A DNA stretch of 64,000 nucleotides from Flavobacterium nitrogenifigens (GCF_003254565.1 NZ_QJRI01000162.1:32438-96437), one strand, 5' to 3'; positions 1 through 9,179 are shown, numbered from the stretch's first letter. Numbers and translations are program-made. The notes: generated by a model not told the origin, from the sequence alone.

Positions 1-459
1 AAGGGTGCAATTCTCTTTATGAAAGTGCACCACGCTGACCGCTTCATTTTTAGCGCCGAGCACGTCCTCCAATTTCACGCAATGGCCAAACTCGGTCTGC
101 TGCCCCATTTCCTCTGCAGATTCCATTTTTGAAAGCAGGACGCCCTTCGCATCAAATATATAGGTGCAGTTCCTAATTATGGCCAGGCTCTTCTGCTCAT
201 CATAATACTGATGCTTTAAAGGGAGAATGAATTTATGGTTTACAGTGTCAAAATTTATCCTTTCAGACAATAGGTCCTGGGGAACAGCTTTTGAGACGGG
301 AACAAGGGCATAATTCTCCGCGCTGATGCCCATCCGGTAATCTTTATAGGCGGCATCATACCGCATTTTTCCATACAATGCCGATAGCCAGTAAACTGCA
401 GCACACAGTATGAAAAGCGCAGCTCCCAATAAAAGCATGGTTATCCTTCTTCTTGCCAT
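1..459 (-). CDS. Membrane-anchored protein of unknown function, 3' end cut by window
   Basis: An open frame of 153 codons runs from an ATG at 459 to the left edge of the window with no stop, so the protein is longer than seen. It starts MARRRITMLLLGAALFILCA, a positively charged N-terminus followed by one hydrophobic segment of about 18 residues, which suggests a membrane anchor or uncleaved signal. The rest is soluble and probably extracytoplasmic. It lies 52 bp downstream of the 308-residue membrane protein on the same strand, so the two are probably co-transcribed. I do not recognise the family. A second in-frame ATG at 438 is a possible start. Confidence 0.6.
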   Translation of the reverse strand, partial: MARRRITMLLLGAALFILCAAVYWLSALYGKMRYDAAYKDYRMGISAENYALVPVSKAVPQDLLSERINFDTVNHKFILPLKHQYYDEQKSLAIIRNCTYIFDAKGVLLSKMESAEEMGQQTEFGHCVKLEDVLGAKNEAVSVVHFHKENCTL

Positions 460-511
460 CAAATTGGCTGTTATGGTTATCTATTCTATAAGTTCCCTTT
501 AGGGTAAATTC

Positions 512-1438
512 CTATCGGCAGCTCTTCCTGATCTCATCGAGGATCCTATTGGACCTGTTGAAAATAATCTCTTCCTCCCCGCCGCCGTTTGGCCTCCAAT
601 GCTCCGAGGTTATGGCTTTATTTCCGCTTTTATAGGTCCTTCTTGAGACCAATGCGCTTTTCATTGCGTCTTTGGTCTCGATATCCGCTTTCGTCCCTAA
701 ATATTTCGCCGCAACTTTTGGCATTTCCCAAAAGCATTCCGTCCCATCACCAATGTCTATTATTCTGCTTTGGGAATCTTTCGGAAACAGCCTGTTGAGC
801 CAGAACTGCTTTTCATATTTCGCATAGATCGGAACGGCGTTCAAATAAAGCCGATACCCAGCATAATGTTCTGTAAAATCACTGTCCGCAATATAATTGT
901 AATAGGCAATGGCTTCAATGGACTGCCATGCCATAAAACAGCTCTTGTCAAACAGCGGCATTTCAACTGTGATTCCCCTATCATCGGCAGACAGCCTATT
1001 TCGCCTCTTCCGCATCAGTTTGAGCCGCTTTTCGGAAACCGCAGCCCCAAATATCAGACCATGGATTAAAGCCAGCGCAAAAAATGCGGATAGGCAGACG
1101 GCTATCCAGCCTGACAGGCCGATATCCCATTTTAATTGAGCGGCAAAAAACAGCGGCAAAAATCCTGGAATTGCGAATATTAAAAGCAACGCAATAAAAA
1201 CGCCTAAAAATCCATATCGCGGTTTTGGACTTAGAAGCTTTAGCATCGCTGCTTGAGAAAACCATCCTGAAATGCCCCTAAAAAGAATCGATAGCGCAAC
1301 AATGATAAAAACAGCAGGAATTATAAGAGGGCCTACTGTTCTGGTTCCGCTTTTCAGATCAAAAAAGGCCATTGCCAGACCTGCTGCCAGCATAAAAATC
1401 CCAGCGGCCTGCTTAATTTTTCTCTCATTCAAATCCAT
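512..1438 (-). CDS. Integral membrane protein of unknown function
   Basis: This 308-residue protein has about four hydrophobic segments in its N-terminal 140 residues: two near residues 10-55 and two near 75-135. A soluble C-terminal domain contains several aromatic and charged stretches. The layout resembles Bacteroidota proteins with an N-terminal membrane bundle and a PH-like soluble half, but I cannot name a family. It is followed 52 bp later by another membrane-anchored gene in the same direction. No catalytic motif is visible. Confidence 0.7.
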   Translation of the reverse strand: MDLNERKIKQAAGIFMLAAGLAMAFFDLKSGTRTVGPLIIPAVFIIVALSILFRGISGWFSQAAMLKLLSPKPRYGFLGVFIALLLIFAIPGFLPLFFAAQLKWDIGLSGWIAVCLSAFFALALIHGLIFGAAVSEKRLKLMRKRRNRLSADDRGITVEMPLFDKSCFMAWQSIEAIAYYNYIADSDFTEHYAGYRLYLNAVPIYAKYEKQFWLNRLFPKDSQSRIIDIGDGTECFWEMPKVAAKYLGTKADIETKDAMKSALVSRRTYKSGNKAITSEHWRPNGGGEEEIIFNRSNRILDEIRKSCR

Positions 1439-1698
1439 ACAAGCTTTTCAATAACATGCATTCCGTTTTCCAGTAGCGCTCCATTTCAGCTCTTCCTATT
1501 CTTCAGCAATCCGATTGCCGATCCATTAAGAACCGCCCTCAGTGCAATGCAAATTTCAGAAAAAAGACAATCTGGATTCAGCCCAATATAAATTAGCCCG
1601 GAACAATCCGATATCCGCAAAGGTTTTAGATTGATTCGCGTCAATGGACCAGGGCATAGTAAAAAAAAGATATTGGAAACAGAAGAAGTGCAGATCCG

Positions 1699-2007
1699 CT
1701 AAATCGGCCTTTTTGCCGCTATGCGCTGCAGGCCTAAAATGGTGAGGCAGCTTTCATCGGTATCGGAATCTATGGCAGCAAGCCCAAAATTTTCCAATTC
1801 CAATAAGGCTTCCATGATTTTTGTCTCATTTTCAATACCGTTGGCCGATGAAAACCAAGAGGAAGAAGGGCTGCTAAGCGCTTCGGCCATCTCTTCAAAA
1901 CTAAGGCTTCTGGGATAAGCGCTGCCAAGAACGATCAGCATCTGATCTAAAAACTCGCTCTTGTTCTGCTTCTTGCCTATATTCGTCTGATCCATATCTT
2001 TTTGCAT
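1699..2007 (-). CDS. Small predicted winged-helix protein, paralogue of the gene at 13858-14166
   Basis: The product is 102 residues and soluble. The pattern EFLDQMLIVLGSAYP, then FEEMAEAL, then a helix IMEALLELENFGL, a short charged turn (DSDTDESC) and LTILGLQRIA fits a compact winged helix, which would make it a small DNA-binding protein; this is inference. A second copy at 13858-14166 shares length, order and most core residues (FLDQ, LIVLG, AYP, FEEMAE, EALLELE, GL.AIDS). The roughly 60-bp leader upstream is also conserved between copies. In both cases a decayed crp 3' end lies directly upstream. I do not know a named family. Confidence 0.65.
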   Translation of the reverse strand: MQKDMDQTNIGKKQNKSEFLDQMLIVLGSAYPRSLSFEEMAEALSSPSSSWFSSANGIENETKIMEALLELENFGLAAIDSDTDESCLTILGLQRIAAKRPI

Positions 2008-2066
2008 TTAAAACCATAAGTGGCTAATATATAATTTATATTCCGATATCATCGGCTTTATCCGAA

Positions 2067-2216
2067 TTAAAAGTTGGCGACATTGGCCAGCTGCTGCAAA
2101 TCCAGAAGCTATATCCTTCTGTCTTCCATCCAGCTAAGCCTCTCATCTTTAAAATCATAAAGCACCCTAGCCAGGGTTTCGTTAATGGTGCCCACCATAT
2201 TGGCCAGACTAAAATC
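2067..2216 (-). pseudogene. Decayed 3' end of a Crp/Fnr-family regulator gene
   Basis: Read leftward, this stretch encodes a Crp-type helix-turn-helix C-terminus (DFSLANMVGTINETLARVL, then DFKDERLSWMEDRRI, a stop, then LLDLQQLANVANF and a terminal stop). It aligns closely to the C-terminus of the intact regulator at 10108-10791. The in-frame TAG at 2109-2111 falls where the intact gene has a Gln codon. No cyclic-nucleotide-binding domain or start precedes it, so only about the last 50 codons remain. It ends about 60 bp before the 102-residue gene at 1699-2007. Confidence 0.75.
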
Positions 2217-2324
2217 ATTTTTTTATCAGAAAATTAAGCCGTAAATTGTACTGGAATAATTGGGTGGCAGTTATTTTTGAGAACAGAAAAAAGAAAAATG
2301 TTTTTGGTACCCTACGCATTGGCT

Positions 2325-2351
2325 CCAGAGGTTAGCCGCTCTAATCTCTGG
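2325..2351. repeat. Interspersed palindrome, copy A
   Basis: CCAGAGGTTAG is followed by a 5-nt spacer and CTAATCTCTGG, giving 10 of 11 paired positions. Related palindromes occur at 13465-13492 and 14469-14494. No T-run follows on either side, so it does not look like an ordinary terminator. It lies about 110 bp before the crp remnant at 2067-2216. Confidence 0.6.
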
Positions 2352-2465
2352 TTTCTGCCCCCTAATTTAATTCATCTGCAGCCAATTATCAGACCCTATA
2401 TTGAACGCTTCAATGAGCCCAAAATCAAAAATAGACAAAGGGCGTTTGCTTTGCGAAGATTTAAA

Positions 2466-2497
2466 AAGCCCCTGAAAACATAAGTCTTCAGGGGCTT
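2466..2497 (-). terminator. Intrinsic terminator of the phosphoesterase gene
   Basis: AAGCCCCTGAA and TTCAGGGGCTT form an 11-bp perfect stem with a 10-nt loop, just past the stop codon at 2524. A T-rich stretch follows on the minus strand. The stem is symmetric, so it could also work rightward. Confidence 0.7.
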
Positions 2498-2523
2498 CAT
2501 AATTTAAAACATTCGGCAATTGG

Positions 2524-4071
2524 TCACTGAAACCTTTTTATAAATTCCATCATATCGCCAATGGTCTGTATCTCTTCTTTTTGGGTATTGCCCAGCGCTC
2601 TGGCCTTCTCAATATGCAGCAGGCTGCTTAGCATGGCTTTCTGAAGCCCGTTTAAGGGATCCCCGCTGGTGTCCGGTTCAGGAAGCAGCTCCCTTAAGTC
2701 AATCCCTGACGGAATTTCAGGCCAATCTGCCCTTTTCTGATTAGAAAAAACTTCTGTAAATGGCAAAACCTCAGGATCCCTGTCCCTATCGGTCAGCGGA
2801 TCCATCTGCCATTTCTGGCAAACCGTCTTTATGAATGAAGTGTGCTCAAATTGTCCGCTGACTACCGTCTGCGGCTGGATATAGGAAGACACCATTATCA
2901 TCGGAACGCGCACCCCTAGACGGTCAAAGCCGAAACCGCACTCGCCTTTCATGCCAGCAGCAGGCGGTACCGTACCTGGCGGCGCCACATGGTCATAGCA
3001 GCCTCCGTGCTCGTCATGGGTGATGATGAAAAGTATCTTGTCCCTTTTGGGGCTTTTTCTGATGGCATTGTACACTTCGCCGATGAGCTCGTCTCCCAGC
3101 TTCACCGTCCCGACAGCCAATTCATGGTTCACTGCCGACGGATGCTGGTCATTGTGCTTATGCAGAAACTGGGGTTCCACAAAGCAGTATTGCGGCAGGG
3201 TGCCAAACTCCAGATCAAAGAAAAAATCGAGATGCCCGTGCGTATTGTCTTTTCCCTCGCCGGTTCCATTGACTATATAGGTCAGGCTCAAAGGCGCAAT
3301 AGGCGAATAGACCTTCCATGAAACATTATTATCGTTCATGCGGTCAAAGATGGTCGGCAGCGACCAGACATCCTTTATCCATGAATCCATCCCATGCAGA
3401 TCGCCATCAATGCCTGGAAAACCTGTTCCATCCTCACCAAGGGGATTAATTACTTTTCCCCCTGAACTTGCCGCATGCCAGAATGCCCGATTGCAGTAGG
3501 TCTGGCTCGGCACCGAACAGTACCAGTGGTCAAAAACCGCAAACTCTTTGGCTAAAGTGGCCATTGCAGGAATCTGGTCCGGCTCAAAGCACTGCATGAT
3601 CACCTCATACTGTTCATAGGTAGGATTATCAATGCTGTAAGCTGACCTGAGCGTATTTTCGTAATCGTTGACAAAGCCATTCATGCTGGGCTCGCCCGGG
3701 GAAGCCGGCAGATTATAAGGCGGTGCCATTTTATAGTCAGCCGCTCCTACATTGCTCTCAGGGATGATGGAATTGAAAAGCTGCGTATTGACATGAGGGT
3801 ATTCCTCACCCGGATCCGGATAGGGCATCGAGTAGCTCACCGCCCGCGAAGGGGAAATGTCCGTTTTCTCTGGATAGCCCGCCGCTCTGGCTGGAATGGG
3901 GTTCGCATAGTCAATATTGGGATTATAAAGCCCTTCAAAAGGCTTTTCAGGTGGCAGTTCGCCATTTTTATAGAGATAGCCTAACAGATTGTCAAATGAG
4001 CGGTTCTCCAGCATAAGCACCACAATATGCTCAAAAGTTTCCAGTCCGTCAAATTGGTTTGCATTTTCCAT
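2524..4071 (-). CDS. Phosphoesterase of the bacterial phospholipase C / acid phosphatase family
   Basis: The 515-residue protein has the marks of the phosphoesterase family that includes bacterial phospholipases C: HIVVLMLENRSFDN near residues 15-28 with the metal-ligand Glu-Asn, FDHWYCSVPSQTYCNR in the middle, and THDEHGGCYDHVAPP near residue 350, the second metal and catalytic site. It hydrolyses phosphodiester or phosphomonoester bonds; the substrate cannot be read from sequence. No signal peptide is visible at the chosen start, unlike many secreted members, so export is uncertain. It stands alone with its own terminator. Confidence 0.88.
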   Translation of the reverse strand: MENANQFDGLETFEHIVVLMLENRSFDNLLGYLYKNGELPPEKPFEGLYNPNIDYANPIPARAAGYPEKTDISPSRAVSYSMPYPDPGEEYPHVNTQLFNSIIPESNVGAADYKMAPPYNLPASPGEPSMNGFVNDYENTLRSAYSIDNPTYEQYEVIMQCFEPDQIPAMATLAKEFAVFDHWYCSVPSQTYCNRAFWHAASSGGKVINPLGEDGTGFPGIDGDLHGMDSWIKDVWSLPTIFDRMNDNNVSWKVYSPIAPLSLTYIVNGTGEGKDNTHGHLDFFFDLEFGTLPQYCFVEPQFLHKHNDQHPSAVNHELAVGTVKLGDELIGEVYNAIRKSPKRDKILFIITHDEHGGCYDHVAPPGTVPPAAGMKGECGFGFDRLGVRVPMIMVSSYIQPQTVVSGQFEHTSFIKTVCQKWQMDPLTDRDRDPEVLPFTEVFSNQKRADWPEIPSGIDLRELLPEPDTSGDPLNGLQKAMLSSLLHIEKARALGNTQKEEIQTIGDMMEFIKRFQ

Positions 4072-4249
4072 ATTCCAGCTGTTTTTTTAAGTTACTAAAT
4101 ATAAGTAAATTACGGCAATTAAAGCCAAGCCTGCGCAAGTAGTTCTACCTGTTTTAAAAGCTGGCCCCAGAGGCGCACTTATCCTAGCTTGAAATTGCTT
4201 TACTCCTAAAAAAGAATGGCCGTTTTATCAGTCTTTAACCGCTTCAAAT

Positions 4250-5428
4250 TTAACTCTTGGGTGAATAGGTCCAGCCATAAATCCAATCAAGCCTTTGGAT
4301 CTGCCTGCCTATAAAAAAACCGATTAAGCGGTCACGAAACCATGCTCCCATTGGATTGCTCCTGGTTTTAGAATCACCAGTTTTTCTGGCGCTTTTTATT
4401 ATTTTTTCTACTCTGGGCTGGCGTTCAGACTGAAAAATCTGAAACGCAGTGCTGTAGTCGCCATGCAATTTTAATGACTCGGCAATTGCAATTGTGTCTT
4501 CTAGAGCCAATGACGCTCCCTGTCCAATATGAGGAGAAATGCCGTGCGCCGCATCTCCAATAAGGCAGACCCTGCCTTTATGCCAATGCAGAAGCTTAGG
4601 CACATCGTAAATCGGATAGGCAATAATCTCATGGCTATTTTTTATAATTTTAGAGAACAGAGGATCATCATTTTTATGGACATCTATTAAATGTTTCTGA
4701 ATTTCGGCTTTTAGCGTTTTTTCCATTTCCTGCCGCTTTGGCTGCAGCTCTCTAAAGTAATTGTTGAACCACCAGACTTCCCCCTTATCAGAAACCGAAT
4801 AGGCAAAAAATCCCCTTTCGCCAAAAGTCATCTGTATTGAATCCAACGGCTCTGAAAGTTCAGGAATCTTCGCATAGCCGCCAGTTGAGATAAGTTTGGT
4901 GTATTTGAGAGCGGAAACTCCAGGAAACAGCTGTTTTCTAACCTCGGAAAACATTCCGTCACAGCCTATCATAATATCGCCTACGGCTTCAGTTCCGTCA
5001 GCAAAATATGCGGTCACTTTTCTGTCTGCCTCACTATACCTTAGAAATTTTTTATTATAGTTTATTTTTATACCTGCAGCTTTTGCCGCCATTCGGACAT
5101 ATCGGTTCAGGTTTGCCCTTTTAATCTGAATGGTCTCTGCTCCATACTGCTGCTTCTGATAGGCCGTGCCCAGTTCTGCTATCTGCCTTCCTTTGGAATT
5201 AAAAAATTTCATCGAACCGGGAGCATAATCTTCTTTGAGCAGCTTCAAATCAACAAATTCTTTCAATACATTCAGACCATTGGGAGTGACGCCTAAAAAG
5301 GCGCCCTCTTTTATATTCTCTTCTGATCTCGATTCAAATATTTCAGGCTCAAAGCCTATTTTTTTCAGCTGTAGAGCCAGTATTGGCCCTGCTGCGCCCG
5401 CGCCTATTATAATCGCTTTTTTATCCAT
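4250..5428 (-). CDS. FAD-dependent monooxygenase (PHBH/TetX-like)
   Basis: The N-terminus IIIGAGAAGPILALQLKKIG is the dinucleotide-binding GxGxxG motif for FAD, with FES about 20 residues on. The downstream motif GRVCLIGDAAHGISPHIGQG is the conserved GD segment that binds the FAD ribityl chain. Together they place it among flavin aromatic hydroxylases and TetX-like monooxygenases, which use NAD(P)H and O2. I chose the ATG at 5428, 392 residues, because it begins the Rossmann fold directly; the frame stays open to 5533 without homology-like sequence. It is divergent from an AraC-type regulator at 5692, a usual arrangement for an inducible catabolic or detoxifying enzyme. The substrate is unknown. 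Confidence 0.87.
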   Translation of the reverse strand: MDKKAIIIGAGAAGPILALQLKKIGFEPEIFESRSEENIKEGAFLGVTPNGLNVLKEFVDLKLLKEDYAPGSMKFFNSKGRQIAELGTAYQKQQYGAETIQIKRANLNRYVRMAAKAAGIKINYNKKFLRYSEADRKVTAYFADGTEAVGDIMIGCDGMFSEVRKQLFPGVSALKYTKLISTGGYAKIPELSEPLDSIQMTFGERGFFAYSVSDKGEVWWFNNYFRELQPKRQEMEKTLKAEIQKHLIDVHKNDDPLFSKIIKNSHEIIAYPIYDVPKLLHWHKGRVCLIGDAAHGISPHIGQGASLALEDTIAIAESLKLHGDYSTAFQIFQSERQPRVEKIIKSARKTGDSKTRSNPMGAWFRDRLIGFFIGRQIQRLDWIYGWTYSPKS

Positions 5429-5584
5429 TGCTTTTCTATTTGATTTATAATCCGTTTTATTCCTTAAATAATTAGCGCAAAACACTGATCCAGCAATACC
5501 CTGAGTTTCCCCATTGTATCTCTTTTCCTGCAAGCCATAGCTTCAATAATCCTTCTGTGAAGCATCAGTCTGCAGAGTTTTTTC

Positions 5585-5592
5585 TAAATTTG
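5585..5592 (+). promoter_or_regulatory. Bacteroidota -7 promoter box for the AraC regulator
   Basis: TAAATTTG matches the TAnnTTTG box used by the Bacteroidota primary sigma factor. It lies about 100 bp upstream of the AraC-family start at 5692. No clear -33 TTG was found at the usual distance. Confidence 0.4.
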
Positions 5593-5691
5593 CTATTGTC
5601 TGTTCCCTGCTTTGTCCCACTATGCAAAACTATCAAGCTTGCAGAAAACGGAGTTGCAAAAAAAGGAGTCAGGCTGGCAAATTAAGGAGCA

Positions 5692-6672
5692 ATGGGATTT
5701 GAATTAAAAAATGATAAAAAGGCGCTTGAAATAGCCTTTGATGAAAATGATTTTAGCAATCACGGCTTCAAAGAAGACGTTTTTGAAATGAACCTGCCTT
5801 TTGGGCAAGTAACGGGCAGGCAATGGCTTTTTGACGGCATCAAGATTCTATATTCTGAAACTAATCTTGACAGCCCTGTCGAACTGGACTGGAAAGGAGA
5901 TACGGAATTGGTAGCCATGCATTTTAACCTCCAGGGAAGAACCTCCATCAAACAGGATGGAATGGACAATTCTTTTGAGCTGAATAAAAATCAGCACAAT
6001 TTATTCTATGGCACCAATGCTGAAGGCAAAATGAAATTTGATGAATTGCGGATGAAGTCATTTATGATTCAATTCGAAAAGAATTCTTTTTTGAGAATGT
6101 CCAAAGACGGGAATGAATCCCTTAAAAGGTTTGCCGGCAAAATAGCTTCGGGAACCCCTTCGGCTTTTTCAAATTCCAATCTCAATATCAATCTGCCCAT
6201 ACAGACCTGCATCAATTCTATTTTGAATTGTGAGTACTCCAGCGGATTAAAAAGATTGTTTCTTCTATCCAAAACAATTGAGCTGCTTGTTCTCCAGGCG
6301 GAATCATTCAATGCTTTTCAAAATTCAAAATCCCAATACATAAAACATGATTACGACAAAGAGCGGATCGTATTTGCCCGCGATTATCTGGGTAAAAATA
6401 TTGAGTCGCCTCCCACACTGGCAGAATTGTCCAAAATAGCAGGAATAAACGAATACAAGCTGAAGCGGGGTTTTAAAGAAATGTTTAATCAGACAGCCTT
6501 CTCCTACCTGTCTGACTTGCGTTTAGAGCTGGCAAAAAACGATCTGCTTGACGGCAGAAAACTGGCTTCTGAAATCGCATTTGAATTGGGCTACTATTCA
6601 TTGCAGCACTTTAGCAATGCATTTAAAAAAAAGTTCGGCATTGCCCCAAGTCAGGTTAGACGCTCTAGATAA
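5692..6672 (+). CDS. AraC-family transcriptional regulator
   Basis: The 326-residue protein has a C-terminal AraC DNA-binding domain from about residue 220. The first helix-turn-helix is PTLAELSKIAGINEYKLKRGF and the second is SEIAFELGYYSLQHFSNAFKK, ending in the conserved FG.APSQVR tail. The N-terminal half is a divergent sensor domain of the type in PchR-like regulators. An AAGGAG lies just before the start, only 2 nt from the ATG. It is divergent from the flavin monooxygenase at 4250-5428 and is the obvious candidate to control it. Confidence 0.88.
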   Translation: MGFELKNDKKALEIAFDENDFSNHGFKEDVFEMNLPFGQVTGRQWLFDGIKILYSETNLDSPVELDWKGDTELVAMHFNLQGRTSIKQDGMDNSFELNKNQHNLFYGTNAEGKMKFDELRMKSFMIQFEKNSFLRMSKDGNESLKRFAGKIASGTPSAFSNSNLNINLPIQTCINSILNCEYSSGLKRLFLLSKTIELLVLQAESFNAFQNSKSQYIKHDYDKERIVFARDYLGKNIESPPTLAELSKIAGINEYKLKRGFKEMFNQTAFSYLSDLRLELAKNDLLDGRKLASEIAFELGYYSLQHFSNAFKKKFGIAPSQVRRSR

Positions 6673-6751
6673 GTCAGTGTAGCTGCTTCTTTATTACATA
6701 AAAACACCTGTTCTCACTAACACTAACTGTTCTCAATCATGGAAAAACGCC

Positions 6752-7432
6752 TCATGAAAGCATATAATCCACGATGGCCTGCGAATGTATTTTTGCGGTA
6801 TCAAAAACCGGCACTGCAAAATCATCCTCGCTGATGAGCATTGGGATTTCCGTACAGCCCAGAATGATGCATTCTGCACCACGGACAACAAGATCATTGG
6901 CAATGGCAATATAGCTGGCTTTGGTTTCAGGATTGATAAGTCCAACACCCAGCTCTTCTTTTAGCGTATATTGGATATAATCCCTTGTTTCTTCTTTTTC
7001 GGGTATCAGCATCTCCAGTCCATGCTCTTGCATCTTGCCGGCATAAAAATCCATCTCCATGGTAAACTTTGTGCCCAGCAATCCCACTTTTTTAAGCCCC
7101 TGCCTCTTCACGGCCTTTGCGGTCTCTTCCCCTATATGGATAATGGGCAGTCTCACGGTTTGCTGAAGCCTGTCTGCAAAAAGGTGCGCTGTATTGGCGC
7201 ATAGGGCAATGCCTTCTGCCCCGCTTCTTTTAAGGCTTTCACAGGCCTCCAACAGTAATTCAAAGGAATTTTCCCAGCTTTTGGCCTGAACATCCCCAAA
7301 ATTAAGGGAATAGATGATGCACTGGGCGGCATTCAGTCCGCCCAGCCTTGCATTTACACCTTCGTTGATAAACTTGTAATAATCCAATGTTGACACCCAG
7401 CTTATGCCGCCTACCAATCCTATTTTTCTCAT
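6752..7432 (-). CDS. Aspartate/glutamate racemase family protein
   Basis: The 226-residue protein has both catalytic cysteines of the cofactor-independent Asp/Glu racemase family: Cys78 in ALCANTAH and Cys193 in LGCTEIP. The N-terminus KIGLVGGISWVSTLDYY is typical of amino-acid racemases of the YgeA/RacD type. It probably interconverts L- and D-amino acids in the cytoplasm, for wall synthesis or D-amino-acid metabolism; which amino acid is not decidable here. It is a single gene. Confidence 0.87.
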   Translation of the reverse strand: MRKIGLVGGISWVSTLDYYKFINEGVNARLGGLNAAQCIIYSLNFGDVQAKSWENSFELLLEACESLKRSGAEGIALCANTAHLFADRLQQTVRLPIIHIGEETAKAVKRQGLKKVGLLGTKFTMEMDFYAGKMQEHGLEMLIPEKEETRDYIQYTLKEELGVGLINPETKASYIAIANDLVVRGAECIILGCTEIPMLISEDDFAVPVFDTAKIHSQAIVDYMLS

Positions 7433-7907
7433 GTTTTCTTAATTTATGGCTGTTTAGCCTGCAACTGCCTGCCGATTTCAGAGCCGATGCTCTCATTTTA
7501 AATGATCATTAAACACATCTCTTCCAAAAGACATAGATAACTTTGGCTGTTTTACGTCTGCTAATTTACACAAAATACTGCCTTTTAACCTTGCCCGCAA
7601 TTTCATCAATATTGTCACCGCGGTCTAGACATTAGAGAAAATCCGATGGCACGGGGAAGAAAGCTCCAAAAAAATATCATCACATAAAATTGATACACAG
7701 CTGGCCAAAAAAGATTCCTTCCCCAGTCGTCGATAGATCGGGTAAACCGAAAAGCGGAAAAAACTCAAAAAAAAAACAATCTCTCCATTTAAAGCATCCA
7801 ATGCCGGCAATATTCCATTAATTTTGCACTATACAATCTACACTCTTAGAAAATTCCGAAACATTGCTTCATTGGAATTCCTGAAGATGCTGGAAAGCTT
7901 AAGAAAA
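7433..7907. other. Intergenic region with a likely rightward promoter
   Basis: No coding frame here is convincing. TAATTTTG near 7819-7826 matches the TAnnTTTG promoter box and would start a transcript about 70 nt before the small gene at 7908. A frame open from a TTG at 7824 overlaps this box and is therefore unlikely to be translated from there. Confidence 0.4.
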
Positions 7908-8126
7908 ATGAAGAAGTTTGAAATAAAAAAGACAGAGCAGAACCAATGGCTGGTATCCCACAACGAATTCCCCAGGTTCACCTGTCTTTTTGAAGATAAA
8001 AAATTCCATTACTCAAGGACCATAACAGGGCTTTTGGACCCCACAGGCAGCCCTGAAGAAATACAGCCGCTCCAGAAAATGGAAAAATGGCTCTCGCGCT
8101 ACCATATGGACAAAATAAACGGCTGA
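7908..8126 (+). CDS. Small hypothetical protein, 72 residues
   Basis: From the ATG at 7908 the protein begins MKKFEIKKTEQNQWLVSH and ends RYHMDKING. It is charged, with no membrane segment or signal. An in-frame ATG at 7887 is an alternative start. The composition is protein-like and a promoter box lies at a sensible distance, but I do not recognise the family. An opposite-strand frame across the same DNA is less likely to be real. Confidence 0.5.
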   Translation: MKKFEIKKTEQNQWLVSHNEFPRFTCLFEDKKFHYSRTITGLLDPTGSPEEIQPLQKMEKWLSRYHMDKING

Positions 8127-8358
8127 AAATTTTGCGCCAACCAATTTCGGCCAGGCACATTTGCCTGATCCGTGCCCAAAATAGTGCGCTGGAACTTGCT
8201 TCGCCAGTCCGCTAACGCTCACGTGCAGCGTATAGCGGGAAGAGCTCATAAAAAAGCATTGCATATGCCTAAAAAATCTGAGCCATCGCTTCTCTGGATT
8301 TCCCTCCTTCCAATAATTCAACAGTCACTCCCCCCATATGAATCTGCTAGTGAAGATT

Positions 8359-9126
8359 TTATGGAGCCAATCTGTTATAGTGCTGCAGTTTCATTCTGCC
8401 AACCAGGCCATTGAGATAATCCAGCAGCACCAGCCCTTCTTTTTCAGTAATCCTGCCGGCCAAATAGCTGTTCAATTCATCATTTTCATCGGCATACAGC
8501 TTGATTTTTTCCTGATTATTGCCAATGATGCTGAATTCCAGATTGGCAATCCTATCAGCGAGTTTGATTATGATTGCATTTTGGTTCAGGACTATTTTTT
8601 CATACATTGCCTGTTTCCTTTCTTTCCTGTTTTCCCCCTTGCCATCAGTCAGGGACCATACTATTTCAAAAATATGTATCCCAAACCTGTCAATTATTTC
8701 ATCCCTGTCCGTATCTGTATCTTCCAGCACATCATGCAGCCAAGCGCTGCTCCATAAATCGATATTCATTTCAGTGTCAGGCAAAATGCCATTGCGCAGC
8801 AATACGCTAACTGCATTTACAAGGTGCACCTCATAGGGGTATTTTCCATATTTCTGGTTTCCATGCTTTTCAGCCGCAAAACTTCTGGCCTCATCCACTT
8901 TTTTTCCTAATGCCCTTATGGCTGTCTTATAATCCATGGCGTCGCCTTCATCGAGCCAGCCGGAAGCATACCTGCTCATAAAAGATTTTAAGGAGCTCAA
9001 ATCGCCATTCCACCGTCCATTTTGGAAAGATTCCAAAGTGCCTGCAGAATCTCCAATTCTGCCTTCTTTAATTCTATAGAGCGTTTCGATGCCGTTGTGG
9101 CTGCTGATATAATATTTATACTCCAT
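8359..9126 (-). CDS. HD-domain protein, small alarmone hydrolase (SpoT HD / MESH1-like)
   Basis: The 255-residue protein carries the SpoT-type HD fold: HGNQKYGKYPYEVH (metal His101), AWLHDVLEDT (His131-Asp132 and the catalytic Glu135-Asp136) and IIKLADRIANLE (metal Asp191). These match the Mn-dependent (p)ppGpp hydrolase half of RelA/SpoT and the stand-alone MESH1 hydrolases. There is no synthetase, TGS or ACT domain. It may degrade (p)ppGpp or a related nucleotide; the exact substrate is inference. A 70-residue N-terminal extension of unknown role precedes the HD domain. The intergenic region upstream holds a 5-bp tandem repeat. Confidence 0.8.
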   Translation of the reverse strand: MEYKYYISSHNGIETLYRIKEGRIGDSAGTLESFQNGRWNGDLSSLKSFMSRYASGWLDEGDAMDYKTAIRALGKKVDEARSFAAEKHGNQKYGKYPYEVHLVNAVSVLLRNGILPDTEMNIDLWSSAWLHDVLEDTDTDRDEIIDRFGIHIFEIVWSLTDGKGENRKERKQAMYEKIVLNQNAIIIKLADRIANLEFSIIGNNQEKIKLYADENDELNSYLAGRITEKEGLVLLDYLNGLVGRMKLQHYNRLAP

Positions 9127-9154
9127 TTTGGTAAGATTTAATAGAACTTATATT

Positions 9155-9179
9155 TTAGATTAGATTAGATTAGATTAGA
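9155..9179. repeat. Short tandem repeat (TTAGA)5
   Basis: Five perfect copies of TTAGA are followed by decayed GATTGGATT-like units. It sits 29 bp upstream of the HD-hydrolase start at 9126 and downstream of the DUF1275 stop, so copy-number change would alter promoter or leader spacing and not a reading frame. Confidence 0.85.

Noticed and set aside
1631..1644. TTGATTCGCGTCAA, a one-mismatch FNR-like box
   Set aside because: It lies about 190 bp from the nearest gene start on the minus strand and differs from the four identical boxes in both the spacer and one arm base.
2277..2483. Rightward 68-codon frame
   Set aside because: It crosses the repeat palindrome and the terminator stem, so it is not a plausible gene.
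7824..7907. TTG start extending the small gene at 7908
   Set aside because: The TTG belongs to a TAATTTTG promoter box, so transcription would begin after it.
8013..8321. Leftward 102-codon frame
   Set aside because: It overlaps the 72-residue rightward gene and has a Cys/His/Phe-rich composition typical of an antisense frame.
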